DNA of 64,000 bases. Source: Dichotomocladium elegans (lineage: Eukaryota; Mucoromycota; Mucoromycetes; Mucorales; Lichtheimiaceae). The DNA is taken from the NCBI GenBank assembly GCA_025716815.1, contig JAIXMN010000023.1:310001-374000 (forward strand), read 5' to 3'. A program made the position numbers and the translations under genes. The stretch's first letter is position 1. Every line of letters begins with the position of its first letter. Shown here one piece after another: positions 13,201-25,119 of the stretch. Under the pieces are notes generated by a model, which saw only the letters and a list, made by a program, of their open reading frames with translations, ran no database searches and had not been told where the DNA came from.

Positions 13201-16200
13201 CAACTGGAGAGTCATGACAACCCCGGGGTCATGTCTGTTGAATACACGCCAATATGTGGCAATCATAAAGATCCTCGAGTACGCCAAGGATTATTTAGGT
13301 ATAATTGATGTTGCGCTCTGGGTCCTCGACAAGACCGATGAGCGTGCATTATATTCTATTGCAGTTGATACCCTTAGAAAACATGCCAGCATTTGGAAAT
13401 TGGTTAATTACGGTCAGATCGTAGCACAATTAATATGGGCAAAGGTAAGTGCGCTGAAGAAAATAATCGAGTAAAGTATCAACTATTGTATTATAGCATC
13501 AGAGTCTGCAGAACCGCGGAATACGAGAGCGATGTCTCATGATGTTCATGGTTCAACTTGTGCAAGAAGGGTACCGGATCACCGATGAAGTTCGGACAAA
13601 GTTACAACACGATCTTCATTTTAAGGTAGCGTCTTATATCAGCAAGGCTAGCAGATAATTGTCTAATATATATCTCCAATAGCCAAAGAACAAAGCCCAA
13701 TATCTTGGACGAAGTGTTCTGTCGATAGACAGCGAGCTTAATCAGATTACACGCAGTCCGACAATGACAAACGTTCAGAACGCGGTAGAGGTGATATGCT
13801 CACACCAGTCGAATGCGAGCACCTGGCTTTATCCAATGTTTTCAAGCGCCTTCCAAGCTCTTCAACAGTACTCCAAAGAGAAAGATATGGTGAATATCGC
13901 AATGCTAGGCAATCGGGAGGAATTGTTTGAATTCCGGAAACGTATCCTATCGATCGTGGATTTCATCAAGTCAGTAGCAGACCGGACCACACTATCTGGT
14001 CAGCTTGATGATATAGTCGTACAATGGCTTTTAGATCATTACAGTACGTCAAACCCAGCCGTTTTCAACGATCTTTACCAAGAAAATACGTGGTTTCCGC
14101 TCTTTCTGGCGATGCTTGTGGTACGACGTCTTGTCAGCATTGATATGTTGTTGAAGCACTTTGTTTTGCCATGGTTTGGCGTCATCAATCGGGAAGCTCA
14201 GCAACGATGTGAGTCACAATGGATTGAGACAACTGCTGAGACGAAGCAGTTGCGACAGGCTTGCAAGAATCTGGTAATCCTTGTACGGATGCTAGTCGTA
14301 CAAGAGCAGCCAGAATTCGAAAGTCCGTGGGCGCTTCGAACCGAAGAAATCTTCCAAATCGAGGTCCAGCGGCAGCCGCAGCTTGCAATCAACCTTGATA
14401 AACTTGATAATTTATTTGGGCTTGTTCGTAGCACCGTCTCGATTGTATCGAACCTACCATTCAGCAGCTCGTTGATTCAAGAGCTTCTCAAGCTTCGAAC
14501 AGACCTTCTTCAGTTGGAGTGGTTCCGCCGAGCGTGCACGCGCGATGTGAATAGCATATACAACCATTTTGCGACCAGTAATGTCGCAGCAGTCGGTGGT
14601 GAGGGAGAAATCCGCAAGAAAATGCTCAATATCGTGGACGAGCTTATCGGAGGCAACATGAATGCGGAGAATGAGTGCCGGGAGAGCATGATTCCCACCG
14701 ATCTGACCCACAATTTCGGGGAGCGGCTGCAAGCTGTGTTTGCTAATCTCAGCCAATGGAACGAAGAACAATGCCGTGTGCAACTCAATTTGTTACTCGA
14801 CAATATTATGGTGTCGCCTACGCAGACATCGAATGACAACCTGGCTGTCGTACCCATGGACATGAGCCCTGCCCCAAGCGCGACGCTTAATAATACCTCC
14901 ATTGACACTAACAAGGAGCTTGATATGTTTGTGAAGTTTTTCTTTGACGCGGTGCTTTCGTCAGCGAATGAACATGACTTGCCAGCAACCACAGACACCC
15001 AGAGACGATTCGAGTTCCTGCGGAATTTGATTCAAGGCTTAAGGAAACCTGTTCTCCTTGCGCTACTGAACCGTGGAGTCCGAATGCTTGAGGGGATAGG
15101 TGCAGAGGATATAGGGTTCCCGTACACGGTGCTTTTGACCAGCAGCGAGAATGATACAGGCTTTAGTGGTCCGCAATATGCAAAGCAGTGTCAAGCGTTC
15201 TACTATATAATGCAACATTTACTTGCAAAGGACGTCTGGAGTGACAGCGAAAAGATCGAATTAATCAAGTCGCTCTTCCGCCAGGTCGAGCAGTTCAAGA
15301 GTGCAACGGTTGTATATAAGGTGATGGAGAGTGCTAATCATGCGTCATTCTCCGAGGCATCTCGAGCGCTTCAACAAGCAAAGAATGTGGTAAATTTGCG
15401 AGTGATGAGTATCTTTCTTTCTCGCCCACTTAAAAAAAAACAGGAGCAGGCTGTCATGTTACTCAAAGTCGAGGGCGTTTCAGAACAGAGCGACGTGCAG
15501 CAGGCCACTGCGCCTCGGGTGACTCTCAACGATCTGCGGATGAGTTTATTGCTACGCCTGCGACTCATGGTGCCATTTGCATCATTGATCTGGGAACATC
15601 CAAAGGAAGATGAGTGCGATATATTGGAATGGGTCAGGGTATTAGTCCCTCTGTTGGGAGTAGGTTCTCATCATATCCTTGTCGTTGTACATCCATAAGA
15701 TTTCTGGCTAAGTTGATCCCGTTTTATTCGGTAGAACCCAATCGTCCACGGAAATGGAAGCCAAGAGCAAACATTTGAGTTTGTGCTTGACCTAGTATCC
15801 CTCTTGATAGATGGTAATGTCATGGGACTGAGGAACTTGATTTATAATTGAAGACTCATGGTTCTAAATTGTTATAGAGGTACCGACGGATCTACGAAAG
15901 AAAAACTTGAACCACCTCTCTGTAAGTTTAAAAACCTATGGCTTCTGTATCATGTATACCTCTCATGGCATATTTTTTCTTCTCTAGTCAATGCACAACG
16001 AGCTGAGTGGTGTTCCAGCAATGCTTCATTGTCGCGTAAAACGCATACTCCCGTTTCTTACATATAACGTTTACCTTTCCAACACACGCCTTGCGTCCGC
16101 TCTTCTCAACCGGTCGTCAACATCCGCTGCAGGTGCCAATAGCGATCTCCAGCAGCAACAACAACATCTTGAGATGTGCATGGAACAATCGAAACCATGG

Positions 16201-16545
16201 GAATGGCTCGAAGATTATGCAAGCGAACATCCTCCGCACGACAATGACGTGCCCATCAGCCTCGGCCTCTTCAATGGACGGAGGAGAAGACGGACCGAAA
16301 GTACATATGTTAGATGGTACCATTTTGGCTTCGATGATGGACTGGCAACGATTGCCGATGACGATGATGATAGTGTGGCTTTTCATGTGGGAATGGTTGG
16401 TCAGCGCGTGTCCAAGCGAAGGAGACATCCGCGAGTAGCGAACGATCGCGACAATAGCACAGTGTACATAATGGGCGAAGAGGGACAAGACTTGCCGGGT
16501 GGCAGGCAGCGAGTTACAGATATGGAGGATGGTGAACTGCCATAA
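10256..16545 (+). CDS. MED12: Mediator kinase-module subunit Med12 (Srb8)
   Basis: Fourteen exons: 10256-10654, 10714-10841, 10892-11111, 11188-11649, 11716-11802, 11858-12524, 12582-13122, 13189-13444, 13497-13625, 13683-15389, 15444-15659, 15735-15813, 15878-15921 and 15988-16545, giving 1,830 residues. The N-terminus carries the Med12 signature: RYTLQPLP, then LFPQKANQEEDIMTESNVRNGFYD split by intron 1 from NEHTCAHDMVYSKL. About residues 300-400 match the LCEWAV-domain region (LTKWQYCEGLLDQRTFLKRTLD, then a leucine-rich helix). The rest is helical. Med12 links Cdk8-cyclin C to core Mediator and regulates RNA polymerase II transcription in the nucleus. Introns 12525-12581 and 15390-15443 are multiples of three without stops, so they could be read through if retained. 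The C-terminus is short and acidic, without the Gln-rich tail of animal Med12. Confidence 0.9.
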
Positions 16546-16638
16546 TACTAAGGCTTTTTCTCCATTTTTGCGTATATATATATAAATATGTATGTATTTA
16601 TTTGTCAAAGCGCGGGTATTGTTTTCCGTTGATGGAGG

Positions 16639-16983
16639 CTAGGCAGATATGGATGATTGTTGTTGTTGTACAATGGCCGCTCCGCATCGACTGCACTCTT
16701 CTCTTTCCATGAGCGCTCGATGGCATCTTGGGCATGAAAGTCGACAGACCGAGCATTCCCATCCTGCTTTGAGGGGCCGCCCGCATCCACAGACGGGGAC
16801 TTTTGATTTCTTGCGCCAAATCTTGCGGTGCAATCGAACCACTTGATCTGTCAGTCGATGTCTAAGCAGACGAGAGGGGTTGTTGGCTGATGTTGTATTA
16901 TCTCTTAGAGACTCCTTCTCGTCCGTGGGCTTTGGGTGGAAAAGGCGTTTGAAGTTGCGTTTAATCTTTTTGCCCACGGTCAT
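16639..16983 (-). CDS. Small cysteine-rich zinc-ribbon-like protein
   Basis: Single exon, 114 residues, converging on MED12 with 93 bases between stops. The N-terminal half is strongly basic (KKIKRNFKRLFHPKP; RKIWRKKSK). The C-terminal half packs cysteines as CGCG, CSVC, CPRCH and CSRCG, followed by a glutamine run. Paired CxxC knuckles with interspersed glycines fit two zinc ribbons. I do not recognise a named family. A nucleic-acid- or protein-binding role is only an inference from charge and knuckles. Confidence 0.65.
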   Translation of the reverse strand: MTVGKKIKRNFKRLFHPKPTDEKESLRDNTTSANNPSRLLRHRLTDQVVRLHRKIWRKKSKVPVCGCGRPLKAGWECSVCRLSCPRCHRALMEREECSRCGAAIVQQQQSSISA

Positions 16984-17857
16984 GATTCAAGTAATCAGGA
17001 GGTGGGATGGCGGGTATGTATAAAAAACAAGGAAAGGGAAAAGGAAACGATTGTTTTCCGTGTTGTGGGATTTGGAGGAAATAGAGCATCTTTATACGTG
17101 TTTATCGGTGTTACGCCGGAGCAACAACAAGACCCAAAGCTGGCATGCATCACTATTTATGATCAAAGCGTTGTTGACAGCTACAGTAATAAACCTTGTA
17201 TGGCTGACAATAGGGAAAAAGAAAACCCCTCCCCTCCCTGCTGGTTCGTTATAATACAAAACATGCCTCCATGTTCTTTTTTGCTAGAGACTACATAGAT
17301 GGATCATTGCTGTTGCAACCTGCATTAAGCTAAAGAAGTGATACATTTGGGCAATTAACCACGGCAGCACTAGAAAATAGATGTTTGTTTGCTCAGGCGT
17401 CCAGAAAAAAAAAGTAGTAATAGTGAAACCAACGAGTTTTCTGTCTAAACAAGCTTAATCAATAATGAAATCATTAGTTCCGTGATAGATAGACGGATAA
17501 GCCATCGGACAACTATCCAACTATGAAACGCAGATGACCTGTATCGAGTTTTTACTGTAGCGCTTGATTCTTTCTGCTCATATAGAACAAATGGTACCTC
17601 GTGTATGTATAAAATAGGCGATCTGCTCGAAGCGTACAGACCGCATCCGACCAATTTCTGCTTAGCGCTATCTCGCGGTTATCATGTTCACTTTGACGCG
17701 GAGAACGATGCATGCAGTACCCGAGTCTATTTCTTTGCACAAAGAGGATGGAGGGGGGGGAATGGAAACAAGCTTATCTTTCTCCGTACGTACATGACTT
17801 TTTTCATTACCGCGATCCCCTGGCGCGCGACCCCAACCCTCGCTCTCCCCCGCAGGA
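16984..17857. other. Intergenic, no gene recognised
   Basis: Contains the presumptive promoter of the cysteine-rich gene on the left and the 3' flank of the next minus-strand gene on the right. Short frames on both strands have no family features. G-run at 17753-17760. Confidence 0.5.
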
Positions 17858-18551
17858 TCATGGGAAAGTGCTGTACGCATACCTGGCGGAGGGCAGTTCA
17901 CGTTGCTGTAGAACTAAACAATGTGCAACTCCGTCCAGCCTTACATGAACAGTATTACTCACCAGCAATGAGGAGGAGGGTGGCTGGATCATGTGCAAAC
18001 CGTAATACAAACTCTTGATCGGGCGTGAGGAAAGTCGGATGCACCACATTAGTCTGTTTTATTCTTCTACCAGCGATAATCTTCATCGCACAGCGCGTCC
18101 TGACATCAAGTGCTTTTTTCCCTTCTACTGTAAATAGGCGTTGAGGCATCCCTTGAGACATCGATATAGCGTAGTTACGGCTTTTCTTATTACCGCGGTG
18201 AAACATATCAACAACAGGACCATCGATGCGTAGCCTGGCTATGTGCTCTTTCTCTTGGTTGAGGCGTGCCATCGAACTATGTGTAGGGGAGCCAGGTCAT
18301 TTCAGAAAGTAGCAACGCTTGTCAATCTGACATATCGGGCCGAATAAATAGCCGGACGCCAAAACGCCCATGTTCAAGCTCGTATTGTACCTTCCTAACA
18401 TCACCGATCTCGATCATTTATCATAGGTAATATCAAACATGAATTCCCAATATCACTCCCTCGGACCGATGATAAGCATCTTTTGGGATTGACGTGCGAG
18501 TGCCAATAGTTCACAGGAATACGTATAGATATTATACTCGGTGAGAGACAT
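17858..18551 (-). CDS. Unrecognised four-exon protein, 175 residues
   Basis: Exons on the minus strand are 18551-18457, 18394-18332, 18276-17963 and 17913-17858. All four join in frame through GT-AG introns, the first ATG starts MSLTEYNIYTYSCELLALA, and the last exon ends in TGA. I do not recognise the family. Visible features are a hydrophobic helix near the start, IGPREKVQYELEHGRFGVRLF across the first junction, a central basic region (HRGNKKSRNY; KIIAGRRIKQTNVVHPTF) and a leucine-rich segment (DPATLLLIAVLQQREL). There is no signal peptide or membrane span. Coding quality rests on splice-frame agreement at three junctions; exon 4 is least certain. It is divergent from VTA1 with about 540 bases between starts. 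Confidence 0.55.
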
Positions 18552-19087
18552 GTTTTTTTTTTGGTCAAGGATAGGTCGTCGTCGATCAACTAACATCTGC
18601 AAGTTCAATCTGTCTATTAGCGAATGGAGTTTACTTTCCAGAAAAGTTGAGGAGCCTACGTATGTACTGAGAGTAAGGATCCTTTCAGGGCACCTTTGGC
18701 CAATGCCACCGATTCGTGGGGTCTAGCCGCGTGAAACAATTTATTTTCTGGATGTCATTGATGAAAGACAAGTGCTTTTGAGAACAAAAGGTATCTACAA
18801 GAAACTATTTATCAGATATGCTCCGGCAATGACCATTGTGTTGCTGAAAATGCCCACCCGTCTGTATTGGATCGAAAAATAGATCTATGGACCAAGAAAG
18901 CAGGCGAGAAAACCGTCAAGCGTTTACTGCAATCTTTTTTGGTAGCGGCTATGACAAGAGCAAAGCCAAACGTGTAAGCGCTGATCGAAATTTTATGCGT
19001 GATATCCGGCGCCTTACCCCCCCCCCCCACACTCTCTTTGATTTTTTTCTTCTCCTCTCTTGGCCCACGTCTTCTTTTCCTTTTACC
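18552..19087. promoter_or_regulatory. Divergent promoter region of the orphan gene and VTA1
   Basis: The only space between two divergent starts. It holds a T-run just upstream of the orphan ATG (18552-18561) and a C-run plus pyrimidine tract at 19017-19085 just upstream of the VTA1 ATG, the type of leader seen before several genes here. No clear TATA box. Confidence 0.45.
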
Positions 19088-20386
19088 ATGGCCATTCCTG
19101 CTGATCTGAAGTACATTGCACCGTACATCCAGCGTGTCCCAGAGCTGATCGAACGAGACCCGGTTATCGCATATTATGGTACTAATTATGCGTACCTTTT
19201 CCAAGGCAACGTAAATCAACTTGCGAACAATTATTCATCTTCATATCCCTGCAGCTCAGTACTATGCGGCAAAGCTGGCCATTAGCCGAGGTCCAAGCAA
19301 TAAAGAGGTTAACAGCTATCTTTCTCACCTGTTGGATAATTTGGAGAAGGTATTTTATTTTGTGGTGGTATGCGTGAAAGGAGGACGTTTGTAACGATTT
19401 AGACCATGTCGAACTAGATGAAAGCCGACCTCGGTCCAAACGAGGCCATTACAAACGACGACGTTGGCTATGCATACATTGAAAATTTCGCCCTCAAGGT
19501 GTTTTTGAATGCAGATAATGAAGACAGGGCTGGAAAGGCGTCCAGGTACGTAAGAAGGGTTGGGTGCATTGAGCAAGTGTCCCGAGCGGGAGTCATGACG
19601 TTTGTGATGCATGATAGGAAAACCGCCAAGACCTTCTTGGCAGCATCCATCTTTTTAGAACTCCTGAGAACATTTGGCGATCTTGACCCTGAGGTATGTA
19701 CAGCAACACCTAACGAAAGCGGATGGTACAAGAGGAGCATATTATTCAAACATAGAAACGCGCGGGGGGATTGGTACGGAAAATAGATTGAAGTGAAGAT
19801 CAAGTATTCAAAGTGGAAGGCGACCGATATCATCAAAGCCCTCAAGGAAGGACGAGCGCCAACGCCCGGTGCACCTGGCGAAAGCGAAGCAGCTGCGTGC
19901 GGTGATGATTTTCCGGAGGACATGCCCACCCAGCCGCCCTCATCGATCTCAGAGTTCCCAAGTCCTCCTTCCAACTTTACAGCATCCACCAATTCCATGT
20001 CATCTACGCCAGCAGCCGACCCTTCTCAGCCTACCTTCAGCCACCCCCCTCAAACTCCCGCCACTCCATCAACACCGCCAAACCCACCGACAACTGCATC
20101 GCCCCCTGTGACACCGTCCCAGTCGGCAAGTCGATCGGTTGCGCCCGTTGCACACCCACCAACCTATTATCAACCTCCCGCAACAACCCCGGTTGTCACA
20201 CTCTCCAATACCACCCCCTCACAGCCTGCTACCATCATTGATCCAGAAGCCATCACGTCATCGCAAAAGCACGCCAAATGGGCAATCAGTGCCCTTAACT
20301 ACGACGATATCAAGTCAGCACGCACTAATCTGTTGGCTGCTCTGAATGACCTTGGATTCAACCAGTCCAATAATTTTGGATATTAA
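19088..20386 (+). CDS. VTA1: Vta1/LIP5 homologue, ESCRT-associated Vps4 cofactor
   Basis: Five exons: 19088-19178, 19255-19349, 19418-19545, 19618-19693 and 19787-20386, giving 329 residues. The N-terminal MIT-like helical domain opens MAIPADLKYIAPYIQRV and contains RDPVIAYYAQYYAAKLAIS and IENFALKVFLNADNEDRAGKA, typical of Vta1. A Pro/Ser/Thr-rich linker follows (about residues 170-285). The C-terminal VSL helix pair reads AQKHAKWAISALNYDDI-like (here starting SSQKHAKWAISALNYDD), the Vps4-binding dimerisation domain. Vta1 activates the AAA ATPase Vps4, which disassembles ESCRT-III on endosomes during multivesicular-body sorting. Its stop lies 23 bases from the stop of the convergent CSN2 gene, so the 3' UTRs should overlap. 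Confidence 0.92.
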
Positions 20387-20409
20387 ACCGAGCCCCGCTT
20401 ATATTCAAT

Positions 20410-22650
20410 TCACATTGCTTTGCCAATTACTGTACTGCATAATCTCGATACATTGTTGGACCATTGGTCCATGGCTTCGTATCGAAGCGCGTCTGTCGAT
20501 CTAATACGCATGATGGTCAGACGAGTTGCTGAAACCCTTCATTTGCATTCACGCACCTTTGCTCAAGCTCCAGCCGCTGGTTGACCTGATCAATTTTACC
20601 CAAGATCTTTTCATCGAGGATAAGCCCGATAGCAAGCTCCTCAACTTCCTCAATGGTAATATTGAGATGCTATGTGGACACGCGTGAGTAGAGAGTTTTG
20701 TACGGTCTTTTGTATTACCTTTGCAATGAATGCCAATGTGATACGCGTATAAGGTTTAATCAGTTTGACAAGCACCTGAGTTCGGATGTTCTTCAGGACA
20801 TCATCGATGTAGTCTCGAATGAAAGAATCGCCCATAATTGCTTGCCGATTGACTAGAGAACACAGAGGCCTGTTTATCATGCATGGTCGTCACGCCTATT
20901 GATATCTCATTATTACCTTTTAAAATGTGTTCAAACTCGCGGATCTCCTTTTTCTGGTATGCACTGACAAGATCGGTCATGGCAACAATCTCCTTATCAT
21001 TTTTGTACCTGAATGTCATGTGTGTTACAAACTGACAAGGGCAAAGCAGCGCATAAAAAGTACTTACGGCTTTGTTTCCTGCGAGTCAAACGGGTTGATC
21101 TGAGAATCCGTCAGCATGTTGGCCAAGACAAGATACCTGCCAAAAATGGATTGTATGAATATCCATGCGCATACTCTGTATTCCATATTACTACCAACTT
21201 GAGTACTTGGATACGCTGAGGACTGCCTGCTTCATCGTAATTTTTGAAGGATTCAAAAAAGTCGGTCTGCGCCATATCCCATTCCTCTGTTATCGAAGAG
21301 CAATTTGTCAAAAGGCGTATCCATGTTCGCGTGCCGTTCTTTACTCACTCTCCCTCATATGCATTTTCCCGCCGCATTCGCGAATAACACCCATGATGCG
21401 AGGATGCGGGATGGCAGACGTAACGCTCATGCATTGATGATAAAGCTCCTTTAGTTCACCGAGGGTTAGGTTCTAGCCTCTCTTGGCCCCCTTTTGAACC
21501 CGACAGCTCTTACGTTACCTTTAGCTTCTTATTATTCTTGGTCTCTGTATACATTTGAATCTCTAGGGCAAGAACTTCCAGGAGATGGGTGCCTTTGCGC
21601 TGATTGTCTGTTCCATCATCATTTTTGCATGTGGCACGAAGTTCTCTCAGAATCTAATTGGACCCAATTCAGTTTTTTAAGAATAAGCAACGCAAGATTT
21701 TTTTTTACCTTTGTGAGACGGCCGTATTCTTTACGATCCAACCATAACTTTGCCAGCTTCAGGTTCGTTTTGACCCACAGACGCTATTATCAAGAATTTC
21801 AGCATCTCATAGTTTATTCTTTTATAGCATCGAGCGATGTGGCTTTACCTCATTGTTCATCTCTACCAGTGCTGCAAGTGAAACCTGGTAAAATTGCTCT
21901 ACGAACGCCATGTCTTCTGCAGTTGACACGTAGTCCAGAATGTTGTTGATACTCTTCTCGCTGTAGTTACGGGTCACCGCTGACTTTGTGTATGTCAGAA
22001 GCTGCTTGTAATATCGCAAGGTCTAATGAGGTTTCCCCCCCCCATAGACATATTTGGTGAGCTTCCCGAGTAGATTATTATACATGCATCTTTTTTTTTT
22101 TTAATTTCGTCGCTCTCTTTCTTCATCACGTCTTCCACCCTCCTCTCCCAAGAACGATCTACTCACGTCCTGATGTTTGTGCAGCTGAAAGGATATTTTT
22201 GCCATTTGTTTGAGCGACTTGAATCCCCTAGTGTTCGAAAACAAAACCCATAGCTAAATAAATGTGCATGCACTGGGCCATGTTCACGCTCATTTGCTCA
22301 TATCCGTTTATTACCAATCGCCCTTTTCTTCCTCGGCATCCACCACGCTCTGGAATTCCGTAATTGCGCCCTCGGGATCGTCTTCCTTACGCGCTAATCA
22401 AGATAGGCAGCTTAATAACTCAAAACCTGTGGACTGGGAAGGGCATTCAAGGCCTTTCGATGATACCTTTGGCGTTATAGTATTTGTTTTCTAGGTCGGC
22501 ATCGGGCTCTTCGTCATCGTCGTCTTCGTACTCAAAGTCGTAATCCTACATAAACCACACGTATAATGTTAACACGTGTTTTACCAAATTTTAACAATGA
22601 ATCTTTGCCTGCTCGTCATCCTCGAGCATAAAGTCGTCGTCGTCGCTCAT
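20410..22650 (-). CDS. CSN2: COP9 signalosome subunit 2
   Basis: Fourteen exons on the minus strand: 22650-22609, 22545-22467, 22393-22315, 22227-22167, 22022-21849, 21783-21709, 21653-21519, 21451-21349, 21286-21199, 21136-21068, 21008-20917, 20852-20719, 20669-20557 and 20500-20410, giving 444 residues, one longer than human CSN2. Family landmarks in order: acidic start [85 protein letters not shown], and the PCI region with [15 protein letters not shown] and [16 protein letters not shown]. The complex removes NEDD8 from cullins. Intron 1 has no usable GT donor before a stop codon; the donor appears to be GCAAAG. The start is the first ATG before the conserved acidic stretch. Confidence 0.95.
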
Positions 22651-25119
22651 GGTATATACAAAAGGCCTGTAAAGTCGTTTAAGTGATTTAAAAAAAAAAG
22701 GGTCAAAAAAATGAGCGCTCTTCCTCCGCCGGCGCCTCACGCATGATTTACAAGGTCGTGTAGCACGTGACTAACAGAGAAATCCCCCTGTCCCCTTATT
22801 TCCTTGTTACCAGAATAGAGGTATCGTCTTCATGTTGCAATGCTTGATGAGTCATTCTTATTCTCGCGATGACCTGAATAGCGTCGCAAATCGTAGTTCA
22901 TGGTAAAAACTTAAAAACGAGAGCGAGAGTGGTAAGGGAATGGGAGCTAAAAGAGGCCGTGTAACAAAATCCCATTCTGCTTATGTTCCATAAGCCAGAT
23001 GAGTGTATACGGTGTTGGACACTATTCCCGAATTCCAGGCTCACCCTTTGCTTAATACCATATTTCAAAAGAGAGAGAAGAAGAGACCTAACCAAGTGTG
23101 ATCGCAAGTCATTCTTGGAATCGTTTACTTGTTATTAGACTAAAACGTAAGCCAACGTTCCCGTCTCGAAACGAGATATCGGACGAGAATTGCGTGCAAT
23201 ACGCATGTATTAGAATGGGGATACGGTCATCTTTTGCTTCAAAAAATTACGCTTAGACAAAGAACTCCCAAACAAGGGTCATCCGCCATGGCTCAGTCGT
23301 ATATGGTTCCGAAAAGAGTGGAAAATACTCTGCGATGGACAATCTAATGCAATCAACATTATCGCGGTTGGAAGCTCGATGTTTCTAAAGCAAACTACTG
23401 CTTGTGCGTAGGCAGAAAGCAATACTGAGATGTCCGGAATATGCTAACTGGCCTTCCTGAGCAGCAACTCTGAACACGATCCCAAGCTCGAGTACAGTAA
23501 AATTGAACGAGAACAAGGAATAATAACCATTCCGACTTGTCTAAACCACAGGTGCAAAGGGGAAGATGGGAGAAAATGGATTACTAATCCATCTATCTCG
23601 CAACCCTGAACATAATGTGCAGTACGTACAAGAGTGAGTTACCATTGACCAAGAACCACAGGGATAATCATTCCAACATGTCAAACCCACAGATACAGAA
23701 GGGGGAATAGATTACTAATCCGAATCAACCTCGCAACCCTGAACATGATGTGCAGTACGGACGAGAGTGAGCTACCATTGACCAAGAACCAAGGGATAAG
23801 ACAAATGGATTACTAATCCAATCTATCTTGCAACCTCCTCCTTGTACATAAGCCAGTGACCCTTTTCTCTACTGGCACGAGTGTTGTTGCCCTGTGCAGA
23901 GCAGTGCGTTCCACCCCCCTCCCTTCCGGGCCAACCCATCGCCCCCCCCAAAAAAAAAACTCCCAATTTTTTTTTTTTTGATTTTGCTACTGTGGAGATA
24001 TCTTACCCTTTAGTTTTGGAAAGAAAATTCATTCTCTGGTGTTTTCATACACATGAGATTGGGGACGAGGGCTACAGCAGTAGTGCTGTTAAGGTGATGG
24101 TGCAATGCGATAATCGGTCGTGTTATATTACTTTAATATACGGGCTTAAAAAATCATTCAATGAATAAGGACCTACTCCCCCCCTCCCGATATACGCTCA
24201 AATTTGCTGTTCGTCAGGAACGTGGGTACCCGATACATTTTATTGGCGGAGATTTGGTTGTGTGTAATGTCATGTACTTGCAGGTTGGTGCTTTTGCATA
24301 CCGAGACACACATGATTTGAGATGGGGGGAATTTGATCGTTTATGGCTATGGATATGCGCTGTTGTTGCTGTAGCATGGTCATAGCATTTTTCGATATTG
24401 TAGCCCCGAATCAACCTTATTTCGGTTTAGAAAATCGCCCCGCCGATCGGTAAAGAAAAACTCAAGTGAGTCCTCATGATCATGGCAGCGGTAATCGAGG
24501 TTTCTATAGAGAGAGTGTGTGAGCGAAGGTAGGCGTCCATTTTTGCCTATCTTTTTTATGGACACATCACGAAGGCGAAATTTTTATTGCAGCGAGATAA
24601 GGTTTCTGGCGCAATCGCTGATCCGGGATTCATTATCTTGCTATCGATTTTTCTTTTTCTGGAATGCTATCTTTCGTTTGCTTTGGTCCTTCGCTCCGCA
24701 TTTCTGTCAAAATTGCGCCATCGGAACAAACATTGTACTATGTTTTTGTGCATGTGACGCTTGATTCCCGCTCGTCAGAGAGGATAGATCTGAGGAAGGA
24801 GGGGGGGAAGACGTAACAATGGGTAAAGGAGGGGGGGGAGTTCAGCCCGGTATATTCGCATTCCAGCAGCGAACGGTAAGGAGGATGTGCGCGGGGGTGA
24901 CCCGGATATATGAAAGAGCCGAATGGGCCACCGCACGACCTATCCGCATAACCCAACTTCATCACCGATCGTTATCGATCTGGAGGGTGGAGTTGTAATT
25001 TGATGTTTCTCTTTTTTTTTTATAACCCCTCCCTCTTTCTGTCCTTTTGTGCCTGACACATCCACCTCTCTCTATCTTTACCTTTTCTTCTTCGTTCCTT
25101 CCTTCCCGTGTGTCCGGTA
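22651..25119. other. Intergenic with a degenerate tandem repeat; no gene recognised
   Basis: Divergent promoter space between CSN2 and the SIS-domain gene. Besides the tandem repeat at about 23480-23835 it holds C and A runs near 23940-23980 and a pyrimidine-rich leader at 25008-25115 just before the isomerase ATG. Frames at 23881-24385 and 24519-24764 show no family features. Confidence 0.5.
23480..23835. repeat. Degenerate tandem repeat, about 131-base unit
   Basis: The marker gattactaatcc recurs at 23579, 23710 and 23808. Each copy is followed by a related cgcaaccctgaacat stretch and by accattgaccaagaacca. The first spacing is 131 bases, the second 98, so the last unit has lost about 33 bases. 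Copies differ by scattered substitutions. No coding frame runs through it. Confidence 0.8.

Noticed and set aside
22028..22110. Extra CSN2 exon encoding LLGKLTKY
   Set aside because: CSN2 homologues run directly from the preceding exon into the KQLLTY block, and the direct join is in frame.
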